NCBI GenBank assembly: GCA_015222065.1
Contig: JADFUQ010000133.1
Coordinates: 1-45,748, forward strand
DNA length: 45,748 nt
Direction: 5' to 3'
Source: Bacteroidota bacterium
Lineage (GTDB): Bacteria > Bacteroidota > Bacteroidia > Bacteroidales > VadinHA17
The notes below the pieces were generated by a model. That model saw only the letters and a list, made by a program, of their open reading frames with translations. It was not told where the DNA came from and ran no database searches. Both the position numbers and the translations under genes were made by a program. This document shows, in pieces, positions 9,577-18,982 of this stretch (position 1 is the stretch's first letter; each line of letters opens with the position of its first letter).

Positions 9577-11184
9577 TTGTACAAACTTAGTTCTAATATT
9601 TCTACAAATTCGGCCGGATTCAAGGAGAAAAGAGAAGCGAATTTAAAATTACTTGAAGAATATAAAAAGAAAATTCGCAAGATACAGGAGGGCGGAGGAA
9701 AAAAAGCCATTGATAAACACAGGTCGAGAGGCAAGTTACTTGCACGTGAAAGGATTGATCTGTTAATTGATCCGGATACCCCTTTTCTGGAACTTTCGGC
9801 AATGGCAGCTTACAACCAGTATGATAACAAGTTCCCGTCGGCAGGAATTGTTACTGGAATAGGTATTATCCATGGCAGGGAGACTGTAATTGTGACTAAT
9901 GATGCTACAGTGAAAGGTGGAACATATATTTCTGAAACTATCAAGAAACACATCCGTGCACAGGAAATTGCCATGGATAACCGATTACCATGTGTCTACA
10001 TGGTAGATTCAGGCGGAGTCTTTTTACCTGATCAGGCAAAAGTTTTCCCCGACAAATTTGATTTCGGCAGGATTTTCTTTAACCAGGCAAGATTGTCGGC
10101 AGAAGGAATACCCCAATTATCTATTGTTATGGGTTCCTGCACTGCCGGTGGTGCTTATGTTCCTGCTATGAGTGATGAGACAATTATTGTGAAAAAGCAG
10201 GGAACAATATTTATAGGTGGTCCTCCATTGGTAAAAGCTGCTACCGGTGAAGAAGTTACTGCAGAAGAACTTGGTGGTGCTGATGTTCACACCTCGGCTT
10301 CAGGTGTGTCAGATCATTTTGCTGAAAATGATAAACATGCCATTCATATCTGCAGAAATATTTTTGAAACACTTCCACTCCCCGAAAGACAAACTCTTGA
10401 TCTTGCTCCAATTGAAGAACCTGCATACGATCCTGAAGAATTATATGGAATAGCCCCTATTGATATAAAACAATCTGTTGATTCAAAAGAAATTATTATG
10501 CGGATGGTTGATGGCAGCAAATTTCATGAGTTTAAACAGCGTTATGCCCCAACATTAACAACCGGATTTGCAAGAATTATGGGATATCCTGTTGGAATTC
10601 TTGCAAATAATGGAGTATTATTCTCCGAAACTTCTCTGAAAGGAACTCATTTTATTGAATTATGTACACATAGGAAAATACCTATCATTTTCCTGCAGAA
10701 TATTACTGGTTTTATTGTTGGCAGACAATATGAAAAGCAAGGTATTGCAAGGGATGGAGCGAAATTGGTGCATGCGGTAGCAAATGCTACGGTGCCAAAG
10801 TTTTCAATAATTTTCGGCGGATCATTTGGTGCAGGTAATTATGCAATGGCCGGTCGTGCATACGAACCAAGATTGTTATTTATGTGGCCGAATGCAAGAA
10901 TATCTGTCATGGGTGGCGATCAGGCAGCTGATGTACTGGTTACTATAAAAAGAGATCAGTTTAAAGTAAAAAATAAAAAAGCTCCGGAAGAGGAATTGAA
11001 AAAACTAAGAAACGAAATATTGAAAAAGTATAATTACGAAGGTTCTGCTTATTATAGTACATCACGATTATGGGATGACGGAATAATTGACCAGGTGGAT
11101 ACAAGGAAAATATTGGCTATGGGGATATCAATGTCTCTTAACAGGAGGTTCCCTGATCCAAAATTCGGAGTGTTCAGAATGTAA
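9577..11184 (+). CDS. methylcrotonyl-CoA carboxylase-type carboxyltransferase subunit (beta)
   Basis: Carboxyltransferase motifs (KHRSRGKLLARERIDLLIDPDTPFLELS...GVVTGIG-like...GSCTAGGAYVPAMSDE...GARDGAKLVHAVANA). Starts with TTG. Confidence 0.88.
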   Translation: MYKLSSNISTNSAGFKEKREANLKLLEEYKKKIRKIQEGGGKKAIDKHRSRGKLLARERIDLLIDPDTPFLELSAMAAYNQYDNKFPSAGIVTGIGIIHGRETVIVTNDATVKGGTYISETIKKHIRAQEIAMDNRLPCVYMVDSGGVFLPDQAKVFPDKFDFGRIFFNQARLSAEGIPQLSIVMGSCTAGGAYVPAMSDETIIVKKQGTIFIGGPPLVKAATGEEVTAEELGGADVHTSASGVSDHFAENDKHAIHICRNIFETLPLPERQTLDLAPIEEPAYDPEELYGIAPIDIKQSVDSKEIIMRMVDGSKFHEFKQRYAPTLTTGFARIMGYPVGILANNGVLFSETSLKGTHFIELCTHRKIPIIFLQNITGFIVGRQYEKQGIARDGAKLVHAVANATVPKFSIIFGGSFGAGNYAMAGRAYEPRLLFMWPNARISVMGGDQAADVLVTIKRDQFKVKNKKAPEEELKKLRNEILKKYNYEGSAYYSTSRLWDDGIIDQVDTRKILAMGISMSLNRRFPDPKFGVFRM

Positions 11185-11196
11185 TTCAAACTTCAT

Positions 11197-12003
11197 ATGC
11201 GGAAATTCAATACTCTTTTAGTAGATTTTGAGGATGATACAGCTATTATATGGCTTAACAGACCGGAGATACATAATGCTTTTAATGAAGTAATGATCTC
11301 GGAACTGATTGATTGCTTTGAAGAAATTAATAAACTGGATAAAATAAGGGTAGTTATTTTAAAAGGAAAAGGCAAATCTTTTTGTTCAGGAGCTGACCTT
11401 AATTGGATGAAGAATGTTGCGAATTATACATATGAACAAAACTACAAGGAAAGTTACCAACTTTCAAAATGTTTCCATACCATTTACACATGTAATAAAC
11501 CAACAATAGCAAGGGTTCACGGAGCAGCTATTGGAGGAGCTAATGGTTTACTTTCCGCATGTGATATGGCATACTGCGATCATGACACAGTTTTTTCTCT
11601 TAGTGAAGTGAAAATTGGGATCATTCCTGCATGTATTGCTCCATATGTAATAAAAAGAGTTGGCGAATTTACAGCAAGGGAACTTATGTTGACTGGCAGG
11701 CGAATTAAAGGAAAAGAGGCAGAATCGTTCCGCCTGGTTAACAAATCCCTTAACGTTAATGAGCAGGAATCATATATTAAATCAGTTATCGACAAATTGC
11801 AGACCAGTGGACCTAAGGCAATCGAACATTGTAAAAGCCTGATTTACAATATATCAAACAGGCTGCCATTAGATCAGTCACTCGAGGAAACTGCAAAAAT
11901 AATTGCAGAGATAAGAAACTCAGAAGAGGGGCAGGAAGGAATGTGCGCATTTCTTGAAAAAAGAGTTCCGAAATGGGCGGGACGAAAAAGAAGTAGGAAG
12001 TAA
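11197..12003 (+). CDS. enoyl-CoA hydratase/isomerase family, probable methylglutaconyl-CoA hydratase
   Basis: Crotonase motifs SFCSGADLNWMKN and HGAAIGGANGLLSACDMAYC; lies between the MCC subunits. Confidence 0.82.
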   Translation: MRKFNTLLVDFEDDTAIIWLNRPEIHNAFNEVMISELIDCFEEINKLDKIRVVILKGKGKSFCSGADLNWMKNVANYTYEQNYKESYQLSKCFHTIYTCNKPTIARVHGAAIGGANGLLSACDMAYCDHDTVFSLSEVKIGIIPACIAPYVIKRVGEFTARELMLTGRRIKGKEAESFRLVNKSLNVNEQESYIKSVIDKLQTSGPKAIEHCKSLIYNISNRLPLDQSLEETAKIIAEIRNSEEGQEGMCAFLEKRVPKWAGRKRSRK

Positions 12004-12108
12004 GTAGTAAATAGTAAGTAGAAGGAAGAGAGAAGAGGTGAGAGATGAGTGAAGAAGTAGGGAGTAAGATGCTGAGAGGATGAGGTTAAGATAGAGAAAA
12101 TCAGAAGC

Positions 12109-14118
12109 ATGAAATTATTTAAGAAAATACTTGTAGCCAACAGAGGCGAAATTGCAATTCGTGTGATGCGTACAGCTAAAGAAATGGGTATAAGAGTGGT
12201 AGCTGTTTATTCTGAAGCAGATGCTGATTCGCTTCATGTTAAAGTTGCTGATGAATCTTTCTGTATTGGGAAGGTATGTCTGACTGAAACATATTTAAAT
12301 ATTAATAAGATTATCAATGTCGCCCTGAAAGCAGGTTGTGAAGCTATTCATCCGGGTTACGGTTTTCTTGCTGAGAATCCCGAATTTGTTACAGCGTGTG
12401 AGAGTTCAGGTATAACATTTATAGGTCCTTCAAGTAAAGTGATTGCTTTAATGGGAAATAAGATTGAAGCTAGAAGTTTTATTAAAAGTATTAATATCCC
12501 ATTAGTTGATGGTGCTGTTGGCAAGGATACGGAGTCATTGGTTAAAGCAGGAAAAAAAATCTCATTTCCCCTGTTGCTGAAAGCTGCGGCGGGTGGAGGA
12601 GGCAAAGGGATGAGGATTGTCAGGGATGAAAAACAGCTTCGTGAAGGTTTGGAATCAACCGCCAGGGAAGCCAAAACATATTTTGGTGATGGGACTGTTT
12701 ATATTGAAAAGTACCTTGATGAACCCCGGCATATAGAATTTCAGGTTCTAGGTGATCATTTCGGAAATGTGATACATGTATTTGAGAGAGAATGTTCAAT
12801 ACAAAGACGTTATCAGAAAATTATTGAAGAATCTCCTTCAGTTACATTGACACCCGAAATCCGTGAGAAGATGGGTGAAACAGCAGTTAAAATATGTAAA
12901 AAAATCGGCTATAATAATGCCGGTACAATAGAATTCCTTGTTGATAAGAATTTAAATTTTTTCTTCCTTGAAATGAATACCCGGATACAGGTTGAACATC
13001 CGGTAACAGAGTTTACAACAGGACTTGATCTGGTTAAGGAACAGATATTCATTAGTGCAGGAAATCCCTTACGTTATAAACAAAAAGATATTGCACAAAA
13101 AGGTCATGCTATTGAAGCCAGAATTTATGCTGAAGATCCCTCAAACAGTTTCCTGCCGTCACCGGGAAAAATGACATTTTATAAAGAACCGGCAGGTAAG
13201 GATACCAGGGTGGATACTGCTGTTAAAGAAGCTGCGGAGATTAAAAGTTTATACGATCCGATGATAAGCAAATTAATTGTTTATGGTAAAAACAGGAATG
13301 AAGCAATAGGTAAGCTTGAATCAGCATTATCCGAGTATGTCATTCACGGCATTCAAACAAATATTGCATTCTTAATTGGGGTTTTGCAACATAAAAACTA
13401 TAGGAATAATCAGATATCTACACTATTCTGTTCTGAAAAAAGTTCGACAATTCTCGATAGTATAAAAAGAAAAAAGCATAAATTGGCTTTATTTGTTCCT
13501 GTACTGATTTTTGTAGCTTATATCTTAAGTAAAAAAAAATCCAATCATTCCTCTTTTGATAAGGAAAAGCAATTTATTTGGAATTATATCGGTTATTGGA
13601 GAAGTATAATTAAAATACCTATACAGGTTGACGGAGAGGAAAAAGAAGTAAATGTTTATTACAATAAAAAAGGAGAAGTCATAACTGAATTAGAAAAACG
13701 GGAATATTTAGTAAAATCTGATAGAATATCAAATGGGGAAATTGATTTATACATAAATAATAACCCTGTTCACGCATTTATTTCTGAAAAAAGTGTATTA
13801 CATTATTATATTACATATCAAGGGAATATATTTGAGATAATCAGAAGAGATTATCTGCAGGATGATATGGATACCGGGTCGTTTGAAGAAGATTCTGGTG
13901 ACGGTTCAGGTGTTTTAACATCTCCAATGCCAGGCAAAGTAATAAAGATAAACATTAAGAAAGGTGCAAAGATATCAAAAGGGGAAATTGTTATGATAAT
14001 TGAAGCAATGAAGATGGAGAATAATATAATTGCCGGTAAAGATGGAGTTATAAGTAATATAAATGTCACTTCTGGTCAGATGGTCGAAGGAGGAGCATCA
14101 TTGGCTTTGATTGAATGA
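12109..14118 (+). CDS. methylcrotonyl-CoA carboxylase-type biotin carboxylase/biotin carrier subunit (alpha)
   Basis: N-terminal KKILVANRGEIAIRVMRTAKEMGI, ATP-grasp KAAAGGGGKGMRIV, C-terminal biotinyl motif IIEAMKMEN. Confidence 0.9.
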   Translation: MKLFKKILVANRGEIAIRVMRTAKEMGIRVVAVYSEADADSLHVKVADESFCIGKVCLTETYLNINKIINVALKAGCEAIHPGYGFLAENPEFVTACESSGITFIGPSSKVIALMGNKIEARSFIKSINIPLVDGAVGKDTESLVKAGKKISFPLLLKAAAGGGGKGMRIVRDEKQLREGLESTAREAKTYFGDGTVYIEKYLDEPRHIEFQVLGDHFGNVIHVFERECSIQRRYQKIIEESPSVTLTPEIREKMGETAVKICKKIGYNNAGTIEFLVDKNLNFFFLEMNTRIQVEHPVTEFTTGLDLVKEQIFISAGNPLRYKQKDIAQKGHAIEARIYAEDPSNSFLPSPGKMTFYKEPAGKDTRVDTAVKEAAEIKSLYDPMISKLIVYGKNRNEAIGKLESALSEYVIHGIQTNIAFLIGVLQHKNYRNNQISTLFCSEKSSTILDSIKRKKHKLALFVPVLIFVAYILSKKKSNHSSFDKEKQFIWNYIGYWRSIIKIPIQVDGEEKEVNVYYNKKGEVITELEKREYLVKSDRISNGEIDLYINNNPVHAFISEKSVLHYYITYQGNIFEIIRRDYLQDDMDTGSFEEDSGDGSGVLTSPMPGKVIKINIKKGAKISKGEIVMIIEAMKMENNIIAGKDGVISNINVTSGQMVEGGASLALIE

Positions 14119-14126
14119 AGAGCTAA

Positions 14127-14277
14127 GAGCTGAGAGCGGAGAGCAAAGGGTGTTGCAGTGTTGCAGTGTGAAGAGTTTCGGGGTTCGAGTTACGTGTTAC
14201 GGGTTAAGAAAAAAAATGTATAACTTTTAACTCTTGACTTATAACATTTAACTTATAACGTATAACATAATAATATT
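14127..14277 (+). repeat. modular intergenic repeat family A, copy 2, preceded by GAGCTGAG/GAGCAAAG words
   Basis: 14189-14225 GTTACGTGTTACGGGTTAAGAAAAAAAATGTATAACT vs copy 1; 14127-14148 matches 28396-28417 at 20/22. Confidence 0.75.
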
Positions 14278-14357
14278 GGAATAGTAAAAATTTGTATCAA
14301 AATACAATGATAAATAGTAATAGTCTTTCAATTTATTAACAATAAAAGATTACTTAT

Positions 14358-15404
14358 ATGGTCGGAATTATCGGATATGGTACACAAATACCCCGTTATC
14401 GCATTAAGGTTGAGGAGATTGCAAAGGTTTGGGGAGCAGATGCAGAAGCTTTGTCAAAGGGGTTGAACCTTTATGAAAAATCGGTACCTGCACCTGATGA
14501 GGATAGTGCTACACTTTCAGTTGGTGCTGCAAAAAATGCTCTTGCCAGGGCAGGAATTGATCCGAAATTGATCGGAGCGGTTTATGTAGGTAGCGAATCG
14601 CATCCTTATGCTGTTAAGCCTACGGGAACAATTGTTTCTGAAGCATTGGGTATTTGTCCTTATGTTCACACGGCAGATCTTGAATTTGCCTGTAAAGCAG
14701 GTACTGAAGGTATGTTTATTGCCTTGCATCTGGTTAAAACCGGTGTAATGGAATGTGCACTGGCAATAGGTGCTGATACTTCTCAGGGAGCTCCGGGAGA
14801 TGCACTTGAATATTCGGCAAGTGCAGGGGCTGCAGCATTCATAATGGGTACAAAAAATATTGTTGCCGAATTACTGGACACTCAATGCTATATGACTGAT
14901 ACTCCTGATTTTTGGAGACGGGAAAATGCTCACTATCCTGAACATGGTGGCAGATTTACAGGCAAACCGGCATATCAAAAACATATTTTTGGTGCTGTAG
15001 AGGCAATCCTTGAAAAAACAGGAATGAAGCCAAAGGATTTTGACTATCTTATTTTTCATCAGCCAAATGGCAAATTCCCAGTTCAGGCTGCCAAACAGCT
15101 TGGCTTCAATGAAGCACAGTACCGTTATGGTTTGTTATCTCCCACATTAGGGAATACTTATTCGGGCTCCTCTCCTATGGGACTGGCTGCCACTTTGGAT
15201 GAAGCTGGTTCTGATCAGCTCATACTGCTTGTATCATACGGATCAGGTGCAGGAAGTGATGCCTTTGTGTTTCGTACAACAAAACATTTGCTAAAAATCC
15301 GGAATCTGGCTCCCAGGGTCAGAAAGCAATTAAACAAGCATTTAAAATATCTTGAGTATGGTGAGTATGCAAAATTCAGAGGTAAAATTCTTAAACCAGA
15401 ATAA
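14358..15404 (+). CDS. archaeal-type hydroxymethylglutaryl-CoA synthase
   Basis: Active-site contexts GSESHPYAVKPTGT (Glu), DLEFACKAGTEGM (Cys) and IFHQPNGKFPVQAAKQLGF (His); HGGRFTGKPAYQKH typical of archaeal HMGCS. Confidence 0.9.
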   Translation: MVGIIGYGTQIPRYRIKVEEIAKVWGADAEALSKGLNLYEKSVPAPDEDSATLSVGAAKNALARAGIDPKLIGAVYVGSESHPYAVKPTGTIVSEALGICPYVHTADLEFACKAGTEGMFIALHLVKTGVMECALAIGADTSQGAPGDALEYSASAGAAAFIMGTKNIVAELLDTQCYMTDTPDFWRRENAHYPEHGGRFTGKPAYQKHIFGAVEAILEKTGMKPKDFDYLIFHQPNGKFPVQAAKQLGFNEAQYRYGLLSPTLGNTYSGSSPMGLAATLDEAGSDQLILLVSYGSGAGSDAFVFRTTKHLLKIRNLAPRVRKQLNKHLKYLEYGEYAKFRGKILKPE

Positions 15405-15413
15405 GAGAATAAT

Positions 15414-16571
15414 ATGAAAGAAATAGCTGTTATAGGAATTGGAATAACAAAATTTGGTGAACTATGGGAAAAATCTCTTAGAGATATTGCCGTAGAAAGT
15501 GCAATAAATTGTCTTGAAGATGCAGGTATCGACCGGATTGATTCAATTAATATTGGCTGTATGTCAAGCGGATTATTTAATGGACAGGAACATCTGGCAA
15601 GTATGATCGCTGATTATTTAGGAAGATTGGATATTCCATCAACCCGTGTTGAGTCTGCTTGTGTTTCCGGAGGTCTTGCTGTTCGTAATGCCTGCCTGGA
15701 AATTGCCGCGGGAGTTTCTGATTATGCATTAGCCATAGGAGTAGAAAAAATGACTGATGTGAGTATGGGAAAAGCAACTTATGCATTAGCAACTGCAGCC
15801 GATCAGGATTATGAAGCATTTCATGGAATTACATTTCCAGGACTATATGCTATGCTTGCCAGGGCCCACATGGAACGTTATGGAACCACAAGAGAACAGA
15901 TGGCACAAGTTTCTGTAAAAAACCATTATAATGGTTCAATGAATTCAAATGCACAGTTTCCTTTCACAATAACACGGGATACAGTTCTAAATTCAACCAT
16001 GATCGCTGATCCGTTACGTTTAATGGATTGCTCACCAGTTACTGATGGTGCTGCCGCAGTGTTACTAACAACAGTTGAAAAAGCAAAAAAGCTGAAAAAG
16101 CATCCACTGGTTGTAATAAGTGGTTTTGGCAGTGCCACTGATTCAATTGCTCTTAGCCATCGTAAGAAACTAACCGAACTACAAGCTGTTAAGAAATCTG
16201 CTGCCAAAGCATTAAAAATGGCAGAAAGAACAATTGATGATATTGATTTTGCCGAGGTGCACGATTGTTTCACAATCGCTGAAATCCTGGTATTGGAATC
16301 AATGGGTATAATTGGTCCTGGTAAAGGTGGTCCTGCAACAGTTGATGGTTATACTGCACTGGATGGTAAATTCCCTGTTAATCCATCAGGCGGATTAAAA
16401 TCGAAAGGACATCCTGTTGGAGCTACAGGGGTTGCCCAGATTTTTGAAGCAGTAAATCAATTAAGAGGCAATAGCGAAAAACGTCAGATTCCCGGAGTAA
16501 AAATCGGTCTTGCCCAGAATATGGGAGGATCAGGTGGCAGTAGTGTATGTCATATATTAGAAGCAAAATAA
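15414..16571 (+). CDS. thiolase family protein (archaeal-type acetyl-CoA acetyltransferase)
   Basis: [15 protein letters not shown] nucleophile Cys; [27 protein letters not shown]. Confidence 0.9.
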   Translation: MKEIAVIGIGITKFGELWEKSLRDIAVESAINCLEDAGIDRIDSINIGCMSSGLFNGQEHLASMIADYLGRLDIPSTRVESACVSGGLAVRNACLEIAAGVSDYALAIGVEKMTDVSMGKATYALATAADQDYEAFHGITFPGLYAMLARAHMERYGTTREQMAQVSVKNHYNGSMNSNAQFPFTITRDTVLNSTMIADPLRLMDCSPVTDGAAAVLLTTVEKAKKLKKHPLVVISGFGSATDSIALSHRKKLTELQAVKKSAAKALKMAERTIDDIDFAEVHDCFTIAEILVLESMGIIGPGKGGPATVDGYTALDGKFPVNPSGGLKSKGHPVGATGVAQIFEAVNQLRGNSEKRQIPGVKIGLAQNMGGSGGSSVCHILEAK

Positions 16572-16605
16572 GTATAAAACGTTATTAATTAAAAACTAAC
16601 ATACT

Positions 16606-17004
16606 ATGAATGTTCCAAGACATTGGAGAGAAACGCCTGAACGTTACAGAATGGAAGCTGCAAAATGCAGGAAATGCGGAAAAATTTCATTTCCTGCCAG
16701 ACTGATCTGTCCTGCATGTGGCAACAAGGTCTTCGATAAAATTAACCTCTCGGGTAAAGGTAAACTCTTAACCTATACAATTATTCGAACTGCTCCTGAA
16801 GGATTTGAAGATATTGCCCCATATGCTGTTGGTATTGTTGAAATGGAAGAGAGAGTCAGGGTTATGGGGCAGATTACCGATTGTGATCTGTTAAATTTGA
16901 AAACCGGTGATAAATTGATTTCGAAGTTCAGAAGAATTAACGAGGAAGGAAAAACAGGACTTATAATGTATGCATACAAGTTCGTTCCTGATGTTGGTAT
17001 CTGA
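16606..17004 (+). CDS. Zn-ribbon OB-fold (DUF35) acyl-CoA-binding scaffold protein
   Basis: CRKCGKISFPARLICPACG zinc ribbon followed by an OB-fold (GKGKLLTYTIIRTAPEGFEDIAPYAVGIVEM). Confidence 0.9.
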   Translation: MNVPRHWRETPERYRMEAAKCRKCGKISFPARLICPACGNKVFDKINLSGKGKLLTYTIIRTAPEGFEDIAPYAVGIVEMEERVRVMGQITDCDLLNLKTGDKLISKFRRINEEGKTGLIMYAYKFVPDVGI

Positions 17005-17030
17005 AAAAAAAGTATTAACCTGAATTAATT

Positions 17031-18176
17031 ATGCATTTATCTGAAGAACATGAATTAATACGTGAAACTGTAAGAGATTTTGCTGAAAGAGAAATAAAAC
17101 CTGTTGCAGCTGAATTGGATGAAAAAGGTGAGTTTTCTAAAGAGAATACTGCACGGATGGGTGAATTGGGATTATTCGGAATGTGCCTGCCTGAAAAGTA
17201 TGGTGGTCAAAATATGGATACTTTATCCTATATAATTGCAGTAGAGGAATTATCAAGGGTTGATAGCTCACATGCAGCTACTCTGGCGGCACATAATTCA
17301 TTGGGAATTAAACCTATAATGGATTTTGGGACTGAAGAACAAAAGATGAAATATTTGCCTCGTTTATGCTCTGGTAAGGAGCTCTGGGCTTTTGGCCTTA
17401 CAGAACCGGAGGCAGGATCGGATTGCCTTGGAACCAAAACAACAGCTAAACTTGAAGACGGATACTGGATTATAAACGGATCAAAATGTTTTATTACCAA
17501 CGGTGCTGTTGATATCTCAAGCGGGGTTACGGTCCTTTCTGTTACCGGTATGAAAAAAGATGGTAAAAAAGAGTTTTCAACGATTATTGTTGAGAAAGAT
17601 ACTGCCGGGTTTACAAGGAGATCAATGCATAATAAAATGATGTGGAGAGCATCGGATACCTCCGAGTTGTTTTTTGATGATTGTAAAGTACCTGAATCCA
17701 ATCTGCTTGGTGAAGTGGGTAAAGGTTCCGGAATAATGCTGAAAACACTCGATAGCGGAAGACTTTCAATAGCAGCAATGGGATTGGGACTCGCACAGGG
17801 AGCTTTTGAAATGGCATTACAATACGCAAAGGAAAGAAAACAGTTTGGCAGACCAATTGTAAAATTCCAGATTAATTCTTTTAAACTGGCTGATATGGCT
17901 ACGAAAATTGATCTGGCCAGAACATATCTGTATCATGCCTGCAGACTTGAGTCCAACGGTAAAGAATTTGGAAAAGAATCTGCAATAGCAAAGCTCTATT
18001 GTTCTGAAATAGCTAAGGAGGTTGCAGATGAAGCTGTACAAATACACGGTGGTTATGGATTAATGAAAGATTATGATATTGAAAGATTTTATCGTGACCA
18101 GCGATTGCTGCAAATTGGTGAAGGAACTTCAGAAATTCAACGCCTGGTAATTGCCCGTAAAATTGGGGCAGTATAA
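17031..18176 (+). CDS. acyl-CoA dehydrogenase
   Basis: ACAD motifs WAFGLTEPEAGSD, ITNG, EVADEAVQIHGGYGLMKDYDIERFYRDQRLLQIGEGTSEIQRLVIARK. Confidence 0.92.
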   Translation: MHLSEEHELIRETVRDFAEREIKPVAAELDEKGEFSKENTARMGELGLFGMCLPEKYGGQNMDTLSYIIAVEELSRVDSSHAATLAAHNSLGIKPIMDFGTEEQKMKYLPRLCSGKELWAFGLTEPEAGSDCLGTKTTAKLEDGYWIINGSKCFITNGAVDISSGVTVLSVTGMKKDGKKEFSTIIVEKDTAGFTRRSMHNKMMWRASDTSELFFDDCKVPESNLLGEVGKGSGIMLKTLDSGRLSIAAMGLGLAQGAFEMALQYAKERKQFGRPIVKFQINSFKLADMATKIDLARTYLYHACRLESNGKEFGKESAIAKLYCSEIAKEVADEAVQIHGGYGLMKDYDIERFYRDQRLLQIGEGTSEIQRLVIARKIGAV

Positions 18177-18188
18177 AAACAAAGTAAC

Positions 18189-18395
18189 TAATCAGTCGGC
18201 AGTCCACAGTCAACAGTCGGCAAGAAAGAAAAAACAATCAAATAATTATTACACACGATCACATAATTACATGATTCAAAATCCTAAAAAGTATAAATAG
18301 CCCAGTCTTCAGATTGCAGACTGCAGACTTAATAATGCAAAGTATAGTAAAATTAACCATTTTGGGCATTTCAAACTTAAGACACTGAATAGTTA
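18189..18395 (+). repeat. dispersed ~207-bp repeat family B, copy 1
   Basis: Shares TAATCAGTCGGC, CAAGAAAG, AATCACAT-like, AAAAGTATAAATAGCCC[AG]GTCTT, AAATGCAAAGTATA, GACACTGAATAGTTA in the same order as 40029-40235. Confidence 0.8.
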
Positions 18396-18456
18396 CAAAA
18401 CAAAAAGCAACCGAAAATATTCCGGCTGCTTTCTGTCTTTGAAAAAACTTACATGT

Positions 18457-18681
18457 TTATAGCAATGTCATTAATTTCCTGATCTTAATGACTGACAATT
18501 CACTATAAGCCTCATTGATCTTCTTATCTATCCTTTCCATTAAGTGAGAGTTGGTGTCTTTTTTTTCCGGTATATTGGTTGTTTTCCCGGATCGGTCAGG
18601 ATATAAAAGCCTGTCCCTCTCCTTTTCCAGGAACTTTAGCCTGGCTTTTTGGTAATTTAACTGCTCTTCAAGATGTCCCAT
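18457..18681 (-). CDS. small predicted coiled-coil hypothetical protein
   Basis: 74-aa ORF, MGHLEEQLNYQKARLKFLEKERDRLLYPDRSGK...; terminator-like hairpin just downstream at ~18404-18434. Confidence 0.5.
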   Translation of the reverse strand: MGHLEEQLNYQKARLKFLEKERDRLLYPDRSGKTTNIPEKKDTNSHLMERIDKKINEAYSELSVIKIRKLMTLL

Positions 18682-18982
18682 TTTAAGAGTTGTTCTTTGT
18701 ATTGATTAGATTCTGTTAAAAACATTCATTTAAATAAAAGACGATTAACTTACCATTTAGTTGCAATTTTGGACTGATTAATTTGAAAATAATATGGGGA
18801 AGCCCCCTCTCTTCGTCACTTGCGCCGGAGGTAAGGGTATCAGAATTCATGTTTCATATTTTGGTTACAATTTATACATACCTTTTAAAGCATAATAAGT
18901 ATACGGATTTTGCGATCCGCCTCATCTCATCATTTACTCATTTTATCATTTTCTCCTTTAATTCACTTTAAGTACTGATTAG

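Noticed and set aside
17228-17701. 157-aa minus-strand ORF within the acyl-CoA dehydrogenase
   Set aside because: Antisense shadow of a strongly supported enzyme.
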